Shown here piece by piece: positions 26,342 through 33,962 of a stretch of 64,000 nt of DNA. A model generated the notes under the pieces. The model made no database searches and was not told where the DNA came from. It saw nothing but the letters and a program-made list of their open reading frames with translations. Both the position numbers and the translations under genes were made by a program. Source of the DNA: Clostridia bacterium (GTDB lineage: Bacteria; Bacillota; Clostridia; TANB77; CAG-508). The stretch is from positions 62,001 to 126,000 of the forward strand of contig JAFROW010000011.1 of NCBI GenBank assembly GCA_017429505.1. The letters run 5' to 3'. The number at the start of each line of letters is the position of its first letter. Position 1 is the stretch's first letter.

Positions 26342-27289
26342 ATGTCTGAAAATCAAACGAAAAAACAAAATAAAAAAGGAAGGGAAGTGCAAGATTTATT
26401 AGATCCTAAAATTGACTATGTTTTTAAAAGAATATTTGGTCATACAGGCAATGAAGATATTACAAAAGCTTTACTTTCGTCAATCATAAAAGACAAAATT
26501 TCTGATGTAAGAGTTGACTGCAACCCGATTACAGAAAAAGATTTATTAGATGACAAAATGGGAATACTTGATATTAAAGCTAAATTAAACAACAACATAA
26601 ATTGTAATATCGAAATGCAAGTAGTCGATAAAAAGAATATTGAAAAAAGGATTCTATTTTACTGGAGTAAAATGTACACTATGAGCATTAAAAGTGGAGA
26701 TGATTACGAAAAATTAGAAAAAAGCATAGTTATTTTATTTACAGATTATAATTTAAAAAAATTAGAAAAAGTCAACAAATTTATTACCAAATGGAACATA
26801 AGAGAAGAAGAAAATCCAAAAATAATATTGACAGATGCTTTAGAAATTTATATAATAGAGTTAAGCAAAGGTGAGGTATTATTAAAAATTATAGATAAGA
26901 ATGAGCAAACGAAAAATTCTCTTAACACTTGGCTTAAATTTATAAATAATCCGGAGGCGGTAAATGATATGGATAATAAAGAAGTAAAAAAAGCAAAAGA
27001 AGTATTAGAAGAGATAAGCCAAAACGAATATGAAAGGTATAAAGCAGAATTAAGACAAAAATATATAATGGATCAAAAAGCTACAGAAGCAGCAGGATAT
27101 GATAAGGGGTTGGAAGCTGGAATAGAGCAAGGAATTAAACAAGGAATTGAGCAAGGTATTCAACAAGGAATTCAACAAAACAAGATTGAAATTGCAAAAA
27201 AGCTATTTGAACTTGGAGACGAAATAGAAAAAATAATTGTAGCAACAGGTTTAACAAAAGAACAAATTCTTTCGATAAAGAATAACTAG
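26342..27289 (+). CDS. Rpn/PD-(D/E)XK nuclease-family protein, 315 residues
   Basis: A paralogue of the gene at 16707. It has LDPKIDYVFKRIFGHTGNED, then ILDIKAKLNNNINCNIEMQV (variant nuclease motif, Asp and Glu-x-Gln), then KRILFYWSKMYTMSIKSGDD. The C-terminus has the family's Gly-Gln ladder (GIEQGIKQGIEQGIQQGIQQ) and a short helix ending TGLTKEQILSIKNN. The ATG at 26342 is 6 bases after AAGGAGGA; ATG 26336 is too close. Codons around 26828-26856 contain an intragenic TTGACA/TATAAT pair that reappears as promoters downstream. Confidence 0.85.
   Translation: MSENQTKKQNKKGREVQDLLDPKIDYVFKRIFGHTGNEDITKALLSSIIKDKISDVRVDCNPITEKDLLDDKMGILDIKAKLNNNINCNIEMQVVDKKNIEKRILFYWSKMYTMSIKSGDDYEKLEKSIVILFTDYNLKKLEKVNKFITKWNIREEENPKIILTDALEIYIIELSKGEVLLKIIDKNEQTKNSLNTWLKFINNPEAVNDMDNKEVKKAKEVLEEISQNEYERYKAELRQKYIMDQKATEAAGYDKGLEAGIEQGIKQGIEQGIQQGIQQNKIEIAKKLFELGDEIEKIIVATGLTKEQILSIKNN
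26828..26856 (+). promoter_or_regulatory. Intragenic consensus promoter in the Rpn gene (source of captured promoters)
   Basis: TTGACA, a 17-base spacer and TATAAT lie inside the codons for LTDALEIYII. Diverged copies of this segment form the promoters at 27393 and 29616. Confidence 0.55.
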
Positions 27290-27301
27290 ATTTTAATATA
27301 A

Positions 27302-27347
27302 AATAATGCCATTTAATGAATTAAATCATAAAATGGTATTATTTTTT
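27302..27347. terminator. Terminator after Rpn gene 2
   Basis: AATAATGCCATTT pairs with AAATGGTATTATT (27331-27343), one G-T apart from perfect, and a T-run follows. Confidence 0.85.
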
Positions 27348-27375
27348 ATACAAATAAGATTCTTATAATAGGAAA

Positions 27376-27421
27376 GAAAATCCAACATCATATTGACAGA
27401 AGTTTTAGAAATCTATATAAT
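27376..27421 (+). promoter_or_regulatory. Consensus promoter of the IMPase-like gene, derived from an Rpn gene fragment
   Basis: TTGACA (27393-27398), 17 bases, TATAAT (27416-27421). Translated, the region reads NIILTEVLEIYIIFESK, close to PKIILTDALEIYIIELSK of the Rpn protein just upstream, and the preceding GAAAATCCAA is also shared. Confidence 0.7.
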
Positions 27422-27470
27422 ATTTGAAAGTAAAAAAATTGAATTTTTAATAATTATTGGAGGACATAAA

Positions 27471-28193
27471 ATGAGTGAAGATTTAAAATTTTTAATAGAT
27501 GTAGTAAAAAGCGCAAGCCTATTGATTAATGATGAATTAGAAGTGAAAGCAAAAGATGACAAAGGAGATTTAGTAACAAATTTTGATTATGAAATAGAAA
27601 ACTATATTATAGAAAGAATAAAAGGGAAATACCCAGATTTTTCTATAATTAGTGAAGAATATAATAGTAAAAATGAACTTACAGAAAATTGTTTTACAAT
27701 AGACCCTATAGATGGAACAATAAATTTCGCAAATGGTATTCCTTTGTGGGGAATTCAGGTTGCATGTATAAGAAATTTTAAGACCTGTGCATCTGTTATA
27801 TATTTACCTAAACTAAATGAACTTTACTATGCAGATGAAAATGGTGCATTTATGAATGATAAGCCAATATTAGTAAATCAAACAGGAGTAGATAAAGGAA
27901 TTTATACTATAGAAGGACCAGGAAAGTTTGTGTTGCATGACAAAATGATTTCAACAAACAGAAATTATAGAATATTTTGGTGCTCAGCTGTCAGTTTTGC
28001 TTGGATAGCATCAGGAAAGATTTGTGCTACAAATATTACATCAGACAAAATGTGGGACTATGTTCCAGGACAATATTTAGTAGAAAAAGCAGGTGGATGC
28101 ATTTATAATAATAAAAAAATTCATATTGCTGCCAATAGTAAAGAATTTTTGAATTTATTAAAAGAAAATTCAATATTTTTTGAAAAAGAATAG
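27471..28193 (+). CDS. Inositol monophosphatase-family phosphatase
   Basis: A 240-residue metal-dependent phosphatase of the IMPase/CysQ/SuhB superfamily. It has DLVTNFDYEIENYIIERIKG, the metal-binding EE in ISEEYN, DPIDGTINFANGIP (the diagnostic DPIDGT motif) and DKMWDYVPGQYLVEKAGG (the second Asp of the W-D-x-x-x-G site). Substrates in this family range from inositol phosphates to PAP and sugar phosphates; the sequence does not decide. The ATG at 27471 follows TTGGAGGA by 6 bases; the open frame upstream is Rpn-derived promoter sequence. A Nudix gene follows after 11 bases. Confidence 0.86.
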   Translation: MSEDLKFLIDVVKSASLLINDELEVKAKDDKGDLVTNFDYEIENYIIERIKGKYPDFSIISEEYNSKNELTENCFTIDPIDGTINFANGIPLWGIQVACIRNFKTCASVIYLPKLNELYYADENGAFMNDKPILVNQTGVDKGIYTIEGPGKFVLHDKMISTNRNYRIFWCSAVSFAWIASGKICATNITSDKMWDYVPGQYLVEKAGGCIYNNKKIHIAANSKEFLNLLKENSIFFEKE

Positions 28194-28204
28194 GAGAAAA
28201 AAGT

Positions 28205-28750
28205 ATGGAAGAATTATTTGATGTCTTAAATGAAAATGGAGAGTTTACAGGGAAAATAGAAAGCAGAGAAAAATGCCATAAAGAAGGACTATGGCATAAG
28301 GCAGTTGTAGTTTTTATAATAAATTCAAAGGGACAAGTATTATTACAAAAAAGAAGCGCAAAAAAGAAATTATGGCCAAATATGTGGGATATAACAGCAG
28401 GAGGACATGTACTAACAGGAGAATTTGGATTTGAAGCTATAATTAGAGAATGCGAGGAAGAAATCGGAATAAAATTACAAAAAAATGATTTAACCTTTAT
28501 AGGCTCTGTGAAATCTACAAATATAAAAGGTGAAATAATTAATAACCATTTTAACGAATTTTATATAGCGAATAAAGAAATAGATGAAACTAAGTTAAAA
28601 CTTCAAGAGGAAGAGGTTTCTGAAATTAAATGGGTTGATAAAGAAGATATTATAGCAAGAATTAAAGATAATTATAATGGTATAACAGATAAAGATGGAT
28701 GTTGGGAATATTTAGTTAAGTATTATGAATGGGTAGATAATAAATTATAA
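28205..28750 (+). CDS. Nudix hydrolase (IPP-isomerase-like subgroup)
   Basis: A 181-residue Nudix protein. It has EELFDVLNENGEFTG, CHKEGLWHKAVVVFIINSKG, LWPNMWDITAGGHVLTGE and the box GGHVLTGEFGFEAIIRECEEE followed by IG. The order WHK ... LW-P-x-x-W-D ... GGHV is that of the YfcD/IDI-like subgroup, which includes isopentenyl-diphosphate isomerases as well as hydrolases. It lies 11 bases after the IMPase-like gene, so the two form an operon from the Rpn-derived promoter. Confidence 0.87.
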   Translation: MEELFDVLNENGEFTGKIESREKCHKEGLWHKAVVVFIINSKGQVLLQKRSAKKKLWPNMWDITAGGHVLTGEFGFEAIIRECEEEIGIKLQKNDLTFIGSVKSTNIKGEIINNHFNEFYIANKEIDETKLKLQEEEVSEIKWVDKEDIIARIKDNYNGITDKDGCWEYLVKYYEWVDNKL

Positions 28751-28800
28751 AAGAAGCATGAATTAATATATGAAAATTTATTGCCAAGGATAATTATTTG

Positions 28801-28831
28801 GTCTTGAATTGAAATTAGTTCAAGGCTTTTT
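28801..28831 (+). terminator. Terminator after the IMPase-Nudix operon
   Basis: GTCTTGAA pairs with TTCAAGGC and is followed by five T. The sequence is nearly the same as the terminator at 26055. Confidence 0.8.
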
Positions 28832-28861
28832 GCATTGGACTAATTACATAAATAAAAATAT

Positions 28862-28936
28862 TGTCGAAAAATGGCAAAATTTGCGATGAAAAAATCAAAT
28901 AAAGGTATTGACAATTGATATCATATATAGTATTAT
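28862..28936 (+). promoter_or_regulatory. Promoter of the second hicAB locus with one Spo0A-like box upstream
   Basis: TTGACA (28908-28913), 17 bases, TATTAT (28931-28936). A TGTCGAA box lies at 28862-28868, 46 bases upstream of the start of the -35 box. Confidence 0.55.
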
Positions 28937-29000
28937 AATATTGATGGGGTTTATATTTTATAAGGGAAAAATAATTATGCATAAAGGAGGAAAAATATAA

Positions 29001-29229
29001 ATGCCAAATATAGAAAAAATTATAACAAAAATGAAAAGACAGCCAAATGGAATTAGATTTCAAGAATTACAAAAAGTATTAGAATATAATGGTTATAAAA
29101 TGAAAACAAAAACAGGTACATCGCATAGACAGTTTATTAATAATATGCGGAAATGTAATTACTATAAAAGAAGAAAATCCGTTAAAAGCAGTATATGTAA
29201 AAGATGTACTTAAAAGAATAGAAAAATAA
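29001..29229 (+). pseudogene. HicA-like toxin gene with a frameshift
   Basis: The frame from ATG 29001 reads KIITKMKRQPNGIRFQELQK, then NGYKMKTKTGTSHRQFINN, including the HicA GTSHRQF box, and then loses homology. From about 29150 the next frame continues with VITIKEENPLKAVYVKDVLK and ends at TAA 29227. Together these make one HicA protein of about 76 residues broken by a one-base indel in 29139-29151. The catalytic His is before the break, but the C-terminal half is lost in the frame that is translated. AAAGGAGG precedes the ATG. Confidence 0.72.
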
Positions 29230-29250
29230 TATTTTAGTTAGGGGGCAAAT

Positions 29251-29598
29251 ATGAAAGGAGTAAAAGAATATATGAATTTACCATATAATTATATAATCAA
29301 TTATATTAACGATGAAAGTGGCTCTTATTATTATGCTAGAGTCTTAGAATTAGATGGTTGCCAAAGTACAGGAGAAACATTTGAAGAAGCATACAAAAAT
29401 ATAAGAGAAGCGATGGAGGGCTGGATTGAAGCAAAAATTGAGGGAGGATATGAAGTACCTCTTCCAATTGGGCAAGATAATTTTAGTGGAAAATTTGTTG
29501 TAAGAATTCCAAAATCACTACACTATAAACTATCTATAGAGGCTGAAAGAGAGGGAGTTTCTCTTAATCAATATGCAGTGTATAAGCTTAGTAAATAG
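29251..29598 (+). CDS. HicB-family antitoxin of the second locus
   Basis: A 115-residue HicB protein. It has SGSYYYARVLELDGCQSTGE, FEEAYKNIREAMEGWIEAKI and IPLPIGQ-like EVPLPIGQD, then a ribbon-helix-helix FVVRIPKSLHYKLSIEAERE with LNQYAVYKL. The gene remains intact although its cognate toxin gene is frameshifted, the usual order of decay in toxin-antitoxin loci. TAGGGGGC lies 8 bases before the ATG; ATG 29272 is an alternative start. Confidence 0.84.
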   Translation: MKGVKEYMNLPYNYIINYINDESGSYYYARVLELDGCQSTGETFEEAYKNIREAMEGWIEAKIEGGYEVPLPIGQDNFSGKFVVRIPKSLHYKLSIEAEREGVSLNQYAVYKLSK

Positions 29599-29604
29599 AT
29601 TTTC

Positions 29605-29644
29605 AGAAAATCATATTGACAGAAATTTTAGAAATTTATATAAT
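29605..29644 (+). promoter_or_regulatory. Second captured Rpn-derived consensus promoter
   Basis: TTGACA (29616-29621), 17 bases, TATAAT (29639-29644). The translated segment QKIILTEILEIYIIGVNK again mirrors the Rpn protein, out of context right after hicB. Confidence 0.7.
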
Positions 29645-29678
29645 AGGTGTAAATAAGTTAGAAAGAGAGATGGATGTA

Positions 29679-30092
29679 ATGAAAAAAATATTTGTAATAT
29701 GTAGCAAAGCTTTTTATAAGGATATCCCACCAATTAAAGACAAATTAGAAGAAAATGGTTGGGAGGTTTATTTACCTCATACATACGATAATCCTAATGC
29801 GGAAAATGAATGGTACGCAAAAGGCGTAGAAGAACATGCAAAGATGAAAGGTGAAATGTTTAAGAGAAGTAGAGAAAGAATAAAATCAATGGATGCGGTA
29901 TTAACTTTAAACTTTGATAAAAATGGAAAAAAGAATTATGTTGGTGGTTCAACATTTCTTGAATTATACGAAGCCTTTATGGAGAACAAAAAAATATATT
30001 TGTGGAACGAAATACCAGAGGGTATTTTGTATGATGAGATAAGTGGATTTGCACCTGAAGTTATAAATGGCAATTTGAATTTAGTAAAATAA
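29679..30092 (+). CDS. Nucleoside 2-deoxyribosyltransferase-like protein
   Basis: A 137-residue Rossmann-like protein. It has KKIFVICSKAFYKDIPPIKD, then WEVYLPHTYDNPNAENEWYA, IKSMDAVLTLNFDK and YVGGSTFLELYEAFMENKKI with YLWNEIPEG. The pattern of an N-terminal strand, a central MDAVL and G-G-x-T-x-x-E-x-x-x-A resembles nucleoside 2-deoxyribosyltransferases and related TIR-like nucleotide-binding proteins, including the Glu that acts as nucleophile there. I chose ATG 29679, about 9 bases after GAAAGAGAG. It fits the nucleotide-oriented content of this region. The assignment is moderate. Confidence 0.6.
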   Translation: MKKIFVICSKAFYKDIPPIKDKLEENGWEVYLPHTYDNPNAENEWYAKGVEEHAKMKGEMFKRSRERIKSMDAVLTLNFDKNGKKNYVGGSTFLELYEAFMENKKIYLWNEIPEGILYDEISGFAPEVINGNLNLVK

Positions 30093-30145
30093 ATTATAAA
30101 AAAAGCAAAATTTTTTCATAAGAAAAAGACGGAGGTATGGAATCT

Positions 30146-30778
30146 ATGCTAGAAAATATAGAAGTTTTAACACATAGCAGTATAAAGATAAGTAAAAATA
30201 AAATAATTTATATTGATCCATTCAATATAGAGAAGAACTTCAATGATGCAGACATAATATTTATAACACATAGCCATTATGATCATTATTCAGAGAAAGA
30301 TATAGAAAAAGTAAAAAAAGAGAATACATTTTTTGTTGCACCTGAAGATGTGAAAAATGAGCTACTACATAAAGGAATAAGTAATGACAAAATTATATCA
30401 GTAAAACCAAATCAAACATGTGAAATTTTAGGTATAAAATTTGAAACAATTCCAGCATATAATGTAAATAAAAAATTTCATCCAAAAGAAAATAATTGGG
30501 TAGGTTACATTATAGAAATAGATGGCATAAGATACTATATTGCTGGAGATACTGATATAAATGAAGATAATCTAAAAGTCAAATGTAATGTCTGCTTTGT
30601 GCCTGTTGGAGGAACATATACAATGGACTATAAAGAAGCAGCACAATTTGTAAATGAAATAAAGCCCAAAATTGCTGTACCAATTCATTATGGAAGTATT
30701 GTTGGAACAGAAAATGATGCAGAACAATTTATAAGTTTATTAGATAAGAGCATAGAAGGAAAGGTATTAATGAAATAA
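30146..30778 (+). CDS. MBL-fold metallo-hydrolase (UlaG-like)
   Basis: A 210-residue metallo-beta-lactamase-fold protein. It starts ENIEVLTHSSIKI, has the metal motif FITHSHYDHYSEKDIEKV (H-x-H-x-D-H), YYIAGDTDINED with the bridging Asp, and AVPIHYGSIVGTENDAEQF with the last His. This is the short UlaG/YcjG-like subgroup, whose substrates vary. GGAGGT at 30131 lies 9 bases before ATG 30146 but only 1 base before ATG 30137, so I chose 30146. Confidence 0.87.
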   Translation: MLENIEVLTHSSIKISKNKIIYIDPFNIEKNFNDADIIFITHSHYDHYSEKDIEKVKKENTFFVAPEDVKNELLHKGISNDKIISVKPNQTCEILGIKFETIPAYNVNKKFHPKENNWVGYIIEIDGIRYYIAGDTDINEDNLKVKCNVCFVPVGGTYTMDYKEAAQFVNEIKPKIAVPIHYGSIVGTENDAEQFISLLDKSIEGKVLMK

Positions 30779-30790
30779 GAATAATTAACA

Positions 30791-30830
30791 AAAACTTGCA
30801 TATATATTAATAGATATATGCAAGTTTTTT
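30791..30830. terminator. Terminator after the MBL-fold gene
   Basis: AAAACTTGCATATAT (30791-30805) pairs with ATATATGCAAGTTTT (30814-30828) and a T-run follows. Confidence 0.9.
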
Positions 30831-30957
30831 AATTATGTAATAGGAAAGTTATATTTTCCTATTTAAATGTATAGAGATTCCATACTTGAATTAGGATAGT
30901 CATACTTTTTTATAACTATAAGAGTTTAAAAGCAAACCGAAAGGAATGAATTTTTTT

Positions 30958-32190
30958 ATGAAAAAAATAATTGCTATTTTTATTATTGGTATTTTATTAA
31001 TATTTTATGCAACATATTGTTATGCAGATTTTTCTGGATATATATGGAGTAGTCCAGCTACACAAGCAATTGCTGTTTCAAGTAATATTACAGAAGAATA
31101 CACAAATGACACATCAAATCCTTTAAATTTAGATTGTGGCTCTGCAATTTTAATAGAGCAAAATACAGGAAAGGTTTTGTATTCATATAATGCACATGAA
31201 AAACTTAGACCTGCAAGTGTTACCAAAGTTATGAGCATTTTACTTATAATGGAAGCAATAGAAAATGGAAAAATAAGCTATGACACAAAAATTCCATGTT
31301 CAGAAAATGCAGCTTCAATGGGTGGTTCGCAAATTTGGCTTGATACAACAGAAACTTTATCAGTAGAAGAAATGTTAAAAGCAATTTGTGTAGTATCTGC
31401 AAATGACTGCGTAATGGCGATGGCAGAGTATCTTGGCGGAACAGAAGAAGAATTTGTAAAAATGATGAATGAAAAAGCTTCGCAGCTTGGAATGAATGAT
31501 ACAACATTTAAAAATTGTCATGGAATAGATGAAGATGGACATGAGACATCAAGTTATGATATTGCATTAATGTCTAAAGAGCTTTTGAGCAAATATCAAG
31601 AAATTACAAAATATACAACAATTTGGAGTGATTCTTTAAGAGATGGAAAGTCTGAACTTATAAATACAAATAAATTAGTACATAATTATCAAGGTTGCAC
31701 AGGACTAAAAACAGGCTCAACCTCACAAGCTTTATTCAATTTATCTGCATCAGCAACTCGAGATGATTTATCATTAATTGCGGTTGTTATGAAAGCTCCA
31801 ACTTCAGCTAAAAGATTTAAAAATGCTTCAAACCTGTTGGATTTTGGATTTGCAAATTTTGAATATAAAAAAATGATTAGCAAAGGTGATGTGGTTAAAA
31901 ATATAAAAGTTGAAAAAGGAGTTGTTTCAGAAGTAAAGACGATAGCAAAACAAGACCTAGGCACACTTATAACAAAAGGAAATGATTTTAATATTGAGCA
32001 AAATATTGAAATGCCTGATGTGGTTCAGGCTCCTATAAAAAAAGGTGATATTATAGGAAAACTAACATACATACTAGATGGAGAAGATATAGGAGAATGT
32101 AATTTAGTTTGTGATGAAGATGTTAATAAAATTAATTTTTTTAATATGGAACAATATGTTTTAGATAAATGGTTTACTTTATTAAGATAA
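30958..32190 (+). CDS. dacF: D-alanyl-D-alanine carboxypeptidase (DacF-like)
   Basis: A 410-residue class A low-molecular-weight penicillin-binding protein. It has a signal sequence (IIAIFIIGILLIFYATYCYA), then the S-x-x-K motif in PASVTKVMSILLIMEAIENG, S-x-N in VVSANDCVMAMAEYLGG and K-T-G in GLKTGSTSQA. A C-terminal beta-rich PBP5_C domain follows (about residues 300-375). These enzymes trim the fifth residue of peptidoglycan stem peptides; in spore formers the DacF type modulates cortex cross-linking. The end of the protein (NMEQYVLDKWFTLLR) gives an amphipathic anchor. ATG 30958 is about 12 bases from AAGGA; ATG 30946 overlaps it. Confidence 0.9.
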   Translation: MKKIIAIFIIGILLIFYATYCYADFSGYIWSSPATQAIAVSSNITEEYTNDTSNPLNLDCGSAILIEQNTGKVLYSYNAHEKLRPASVTKVMSILLIMEAIENGKISYDTKIPCSENAASMGGSQIWLDTTETLSVEEMLKAICVVSANDCVMAMAEYLGGTEEEFVKMMNEKASQLGMNDTTFKNCHGIDEDGHETSSYDIALMSKELLSKYQEITKYTTIWSDSLRDGKSELINTNKLVHNYQGCTGLKTGSTSQALFNLSASATRDDLSLIAVVMKAPTSAKRFKNASNLLDFGFANFEYKKMISKGDVVKNIKVEKGVVSEVKTIAKQDLGTLITKGNDFNIEQNIEMPDVVQAPIKKGDIIGKLTYILDGEDIGECNLVCDEDVNKINFFNMEQYVLDKWFTLLR

Positions 32191-32274
32191 AATTCGATGT
32201 GCAAGATTTATTCTATAAACCTCGCATTTGAACAAATTTATGGAACGTATTAATAATCAAAGCTTTTTAGTAAT

Positions 32275-32312
32275 ATTAAAGTGTTGATAATTTGAATAGT
32301 CAACACTTTAAT
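32275..32312. terminator. Hairpin between convergent dacF and vanW-like genes
   Basis: ATTAAAGTGTTGA (32275-32287) pairs perfectly with TCAACACTTTAAT (32300-32312). Position between convergent stops suggests termination, but there is no strong T-run. Confidence 0.5.
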
Positions 32313-32359
32313 GAGTTTCTATGTGCTCTCGTATAGTAAATATGACAAGAGATTTTGTT

Positions 32360-33151
32360 TTATTCTAATTTTAAAATTTTTATTGTTACATTGTTTTTAG
32401 TATTTGAAGCTTTTATTTTTATAGTGTTTCCAGTATTATTAACAAATTTGAAATCTTGAGCACCAAAAGATACAGCAGCATCTTTGCCAGATTTTATATA
32501 TGGGACTTTGTTACTATGAGGGTGTCTTTCTGTAACTTTTAGTTCAGGAACTTTTAAAACAGCATTATACAAAGTAGTACTTACTTGACAAAGTCCACCA
32601 CCTAGAGCTTCTATAACATCTCCATTTCTAAAAACGTCAGCTTTTTTGTAGCCTTTGCCAGATGTGGCTTTTCCTACAGTTTTAGAAAAAGAAAAAGTTT
32701 TTCCATTTTCAACAGTTGTGTCATTTAAAGTGGAACAAGCAATTGTAAGATTGTTTTGCCTGCCAGAATCTTTTGTATAAATTTTGGTTGAAAAAGAGGC
32801 AATTTCTGTTTCTTTAGAAGATTTTTTATTATTTTGAGTATCATCTTTATTTGAATCCTCAGCTTCTTGAGAATTATCAGAGTTTTCATCAGAAGAATTT
32901 TTTTCCGAGTCTTTTTCATCAGATGCATCTTCGCTATTATCAGTTTCATCTATGTTTTCATCGTTATTTTCTTCATCATTTGAATCATATTCAGTGTTAT
33001 CAGCTGAATTTACATCTCCTGCTATATTTTGAGAGGTACGTGTAGAATTATAATTTGTATCAGTTTCGGAATTTCCATTTCTATTAAAAAAATAAATAAG
33101 CCCCAAAACGATTGCTATTGCTAAAATTATCCATAAAATATATTTTTTCAT
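32360..33151 (-). CDS. VanW-domain protein, membrane anchored
   Basis: A 263-residue protein with an N-terminal membrane anchor (KKYILWIILAIAIVLGLIYF), a long Asp/Glu/Ser/Asn-rich low-complexity linker (about residues 28-115) and a C-terminal VanW domain. That domain holds CSTLNDTTVENGKTFSFSKT, VGKATSGKGYKKADVF, GGGLCQVSTTLYNAVL and ERHPHSNKVPYI, all family hallmarks. VanW domains occur in cell-surface proteins of Gram-positives with unresolved function; here it would face outward across the wall on a flexible stalk. The start at 33151 follows GAAAGGATT on the minus strand. The region 33152-33400 upstream shows no gene. Confidence 0.86.
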   Translation of the reverse strand: MKKYILWIILAIAIVLGLIYFFNRNGNSETDTNYNSTRTSQNIAGDVNSADNTEYDSNDEENNDENIDETDNSEDASDEKDSEKNSSDENSDNSQEAEDSNKDDTQNNKKSSKETEIASFSTKIYTKDSGRQNNLTIACSTLNDTTVENGKTFSFSKTVGKATSGKGYKKADVFRNGDVIEALGGGLCQVSTTLYNAVLKVPELKVTERHPHSNKVPYIKSGKDAAVSFGAQDFKFVNNTGNTIKIKASNTKNNVTIKILKLE

Positions 33152-33400
33152 ATAAAAATCCTTTCTTGCTTTAATCAAATGCATAAATAGGTGTTAAAAT
33201 TAATTCAAGCAAAATAAATTTTTTCAAAAAATAAACAATATTATTTTGACCAAAAAGTAAAAAAATATAATATGAATAAATAAAAATTTTTAAAACAAAA
33301 TAATTATAAGGATTAAATGTTGAGATAATTTTAGTTTTAGGGATTTTTGTGGTAAAGTTTGAAAAGAACGGAAAATTTTAAAGAAAAAGAGGATTAAACT

Positions 33401-33883
33401 ATGATTTTTGTTATGCTTGGAACTCAAAATAATGATTTTCACAGATTATTAGATGAAATTGAAAAAAATATTGAAAATGGAAATATCAATGAAGAAGTAA
33501 TTGTACAAGCAGGTTTTACAAAATATGAATCTGACAAAATGAGAATTTTTGATGTTATATCAAAAGAAAATTTAGAAGATTTAATAAAAAAAGCAGATTT
33601 GATAATAACTCATGCGGGAGTGGGCTCCATTGAGATGTCACTTGAACAAAATAAAAAGGTTATAGCAGTTCCTAGACTTAAAAAATTTAAAGAACATGTA
33701 AATGATCATCAAAAAGATATAGAAGGTGAGTTTAACAAAAGAGGCTGGCTTGTAGGAATAAATGATGTTTCTGAACTTGGTATAGCTTTGAAAAATGTTA
33801 GAGATTTTATCCCAAAAAAATATGAAAAACCAAAATGTGATGAGATTATTAATGTAATAAAAACTTTTATTGATAAAATTTAA
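33401..33883 (+). CDS. PssE/Alg13-like glycosyltransferase subunit
   Basis: A 160-residue protein of the GT28 C-terminal type, as in PssE/CpsG/Alg13: MIFVMLGTQNNDFHRLLDEI at the start, then VIVQAGFTKYES, and the donor-binding LIITHAGVGSIEMSLEQNKK with VIAVPRLKKFKEHVNDHQKD. These subunits bind the nucleotide sugar and need a membrane-bound PssD/Alg14 partner for activity. A PssD-like gene lies 25 kb away at 58349 in this window instead of next door. GAGGATTAAACT precedes the ATG. Confidence 0.82.
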   Translation: MIFVMLGTQNNDFHRLLDEIEKNIENGNINEEVIVQAGFTKYESDKMRIFDVISKENLEDLIKKADLIITHAGVGSIEMSLEQNKKVIAVPRLKKFKEHVNDHQKDIEGEFNKRGWLVGINDVSELGIALKNVRDFIPKKYEKPKCDEIINVIKTFIDKI

Positions 33884-33962
33884 AGCTCAACTCTGTTTCT
33901 TTACTTTTCTTAGTATTTGTGATAAAATAGTTACAATTCAGAATTAAAAAGGAGCAGTTAAA

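Noticed and set aside
16707..27289. The two Rpn genes as active insertion sequences.
   Set aside because: No terminal inverted repeats or target duplications are visible around either gene. Both have the same dedicated promoter and a terminator, and the family acts as nucleases.
28801..28831. The near-identical terminators at 26055 and 28801 as ends of a mobile element enclosing the second Rpn gene and IMPase operon.
   Set aside because: They are in the same orientation and similarity stops at the hairpin. Both are explained as terminators, perhaps duplicated together with promoter regions.
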